Shown here one piece after another: positions 63,121 through 64,000 of a stretch of 64,000 nt of DNA. How positions within the stretch are numbered: position 1 is the stretch's first letter; each line of letters starts with the position of its first letter. The position numbers were made by a program, and so were the translations under genes. A model generated the notes under the pieces. It was given only the letters and a program-made list of their open reading frames with translations. It was not told where the DNA came from and searched no databases. Origin of the DNA: Sycon ciliatum. Taxonomy: Eukaryota; Porifera; Calcarea; Leucosolenida; Sycettidae. The stretch is from assembly GCF_964019385.1 (NCBI RefSeq), contig NC_088644.1:40109925-40173924 (forward strand), given 5' to 3'.

Positions 63121-63813
63121 TGATGCACAGGGAAAAATCTGATTTTTTTATTTGTACTTCCTCCGCGTCATCGAAATTGTCGCAGTTTGACTTTTGATAT
63201 AAAATGGGGTATTTACTCACCAGCACTCGTACCAGAGGCAAGGAATTGGACAAAGGCGATAGTCATCAGTATAGGGTGACGGTAAAGTTCTGTTTTCTGT
63301 TATTGGAAGCTGGAATTTTTGAACTAGACGCAATTTCTTCGCTGATGTCGCTGCGATGATAATTTCGACTCGCTGAGATCAGTCAGGCGTTCCAGCCTGC
63401 ACATTTCTCGTGCTTATGCTTCACTCAAGCCTCGTCACTGTTTTGAGAATGACTTCGTGGAACAAGTGGCAGCGCTTGGAGAAACATCGGGGGAGGGAGG
63501 TCAGCAAACTAAATGCCTGCAACAGCGATAAAAATTGTCGCTCTGGCTGAGACACTCAGTACATGATTGTACCTGCAAGAGCCGTGTAGACTCTAAACGT
63601 AGTGCTAGTGATGCACGCTCAGGTGCCGTACCATGGTATACCAGTGATGCTGAAAAAGAGGGCACGCTGGACGTGATAGTACACTTACCTGCATGAGCTG
63701 TGACCACACAGCTAAAATAAATGGGCATGCCACGGCTAAAAAAAGTTCATTTCAAGATCGCGGTGATTCCGCCGACGGTAATCAACCGACCTCGCAACGA
63801 TCGTGTATTCTTA
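63121..63813. other. No firm gene; minus-strand donor-like sites
   Basis: Minus-strand GTGAGT (at about 63216-63221) and GTAAGT (at about 63683-63688) donor-like motifs occur, but I could not connect exons. Confidence 0.3.
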
Positions 63814-63882
63814 CTAGGCTTCGTTGGTGGTGAAGTAGAAATCATCCAGAGCTAGCAGACGACAAGCATAGCAGCTCTTGTC
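63814..63882 (-). CDS. Possible last exon of a minus-strand gene
   Basis: On the minus strand a good acceptor (gactttctccacag) precedes 22 codons, DKSCYACRLLALDDFYFTTN then EA and TAG. An upstream open segment near 63950-64000 (VLVVPDVNGRKKYRSEIF) could be the previous exon, continuing outside the window. Too short to identify. Confidence 0.28.
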   Translation of the reverse strand, partial: DKSCYACRLLALDDFYFTTNEA

Positions 63883-64000
63883 CTGTGGAGAAAGTCAAAG
63901 CGTTTGAGATGAGGCGCGACCAACTTTCAACCTTCCTTGAAATATTTCGGAACGATATTTTTTGCGTCCATTGACATCAGGGACGACGAGGACTTCATCT

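Overview
The window is animal genomic DNA. It has spliced genes with GT-AG introns, a BEL/Pao LTR retrotransposon (a group known from animals), several LINE families, hAT and TA-target DNA transposons, many short inverted-repeat elements and long GA/CT and AC tracts. Nothing identifies the species; a marine invertebrate is a guess from the repeat mix. No bacterial features are present.

Layout. 1-2980: microsatellites and two decayed LINE pieces. 2981-26925 (+): a nine-exon gene whose exons join in phase into a 730-residue reading frame. It has a signal peptide, a degenerate first JmjC/cupin half-domain, a second fuller JmjC domain, an EF-hand pair and a C-terminal HDEL, so I predict a resident of the ER lumen. 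Its introns hold most of the mobile DNA here: LINEs, short TIR elements, a hAT fragment, and an 11.6 kb intron containing an antisense BEL/Pao element with another LINE nested in its LTR.

26926-48448: few convincing genes. It contains a Tigger/pogo-like short element, a three-layer nest of TIR elements at 29.1-31.0 kb, minisatellites, a LINE 3' end, a tRNA-like SINE and a broken ZMYM/TTF-type hAT transposase. 48449-62277 (+): exons of a second gene, two forming adjacent ankyrin repeats and two phase-compatible exons of unknown family. Its introns carry a TTAA-flanked 3.2 kb repeat, a 47-bp minisatellite hit by two different TA-flanked elements, Ty3/gypsy remains, and an apparently intact 3.1 kb hAT transposon with an 8-bp target duplication. 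The right edge has CT tracts, a LINE tail and a possible terminal exon of a minus-strand gene.

The two host genes show no link in function. The main biological interest is the ER-type tandem JmjC protein with altered metal sites. The main genomic interest is the layering of transposons, from which the order of insertions can be read. All protein models come from reading frames and splice signals by eye; no search or alignment was run.
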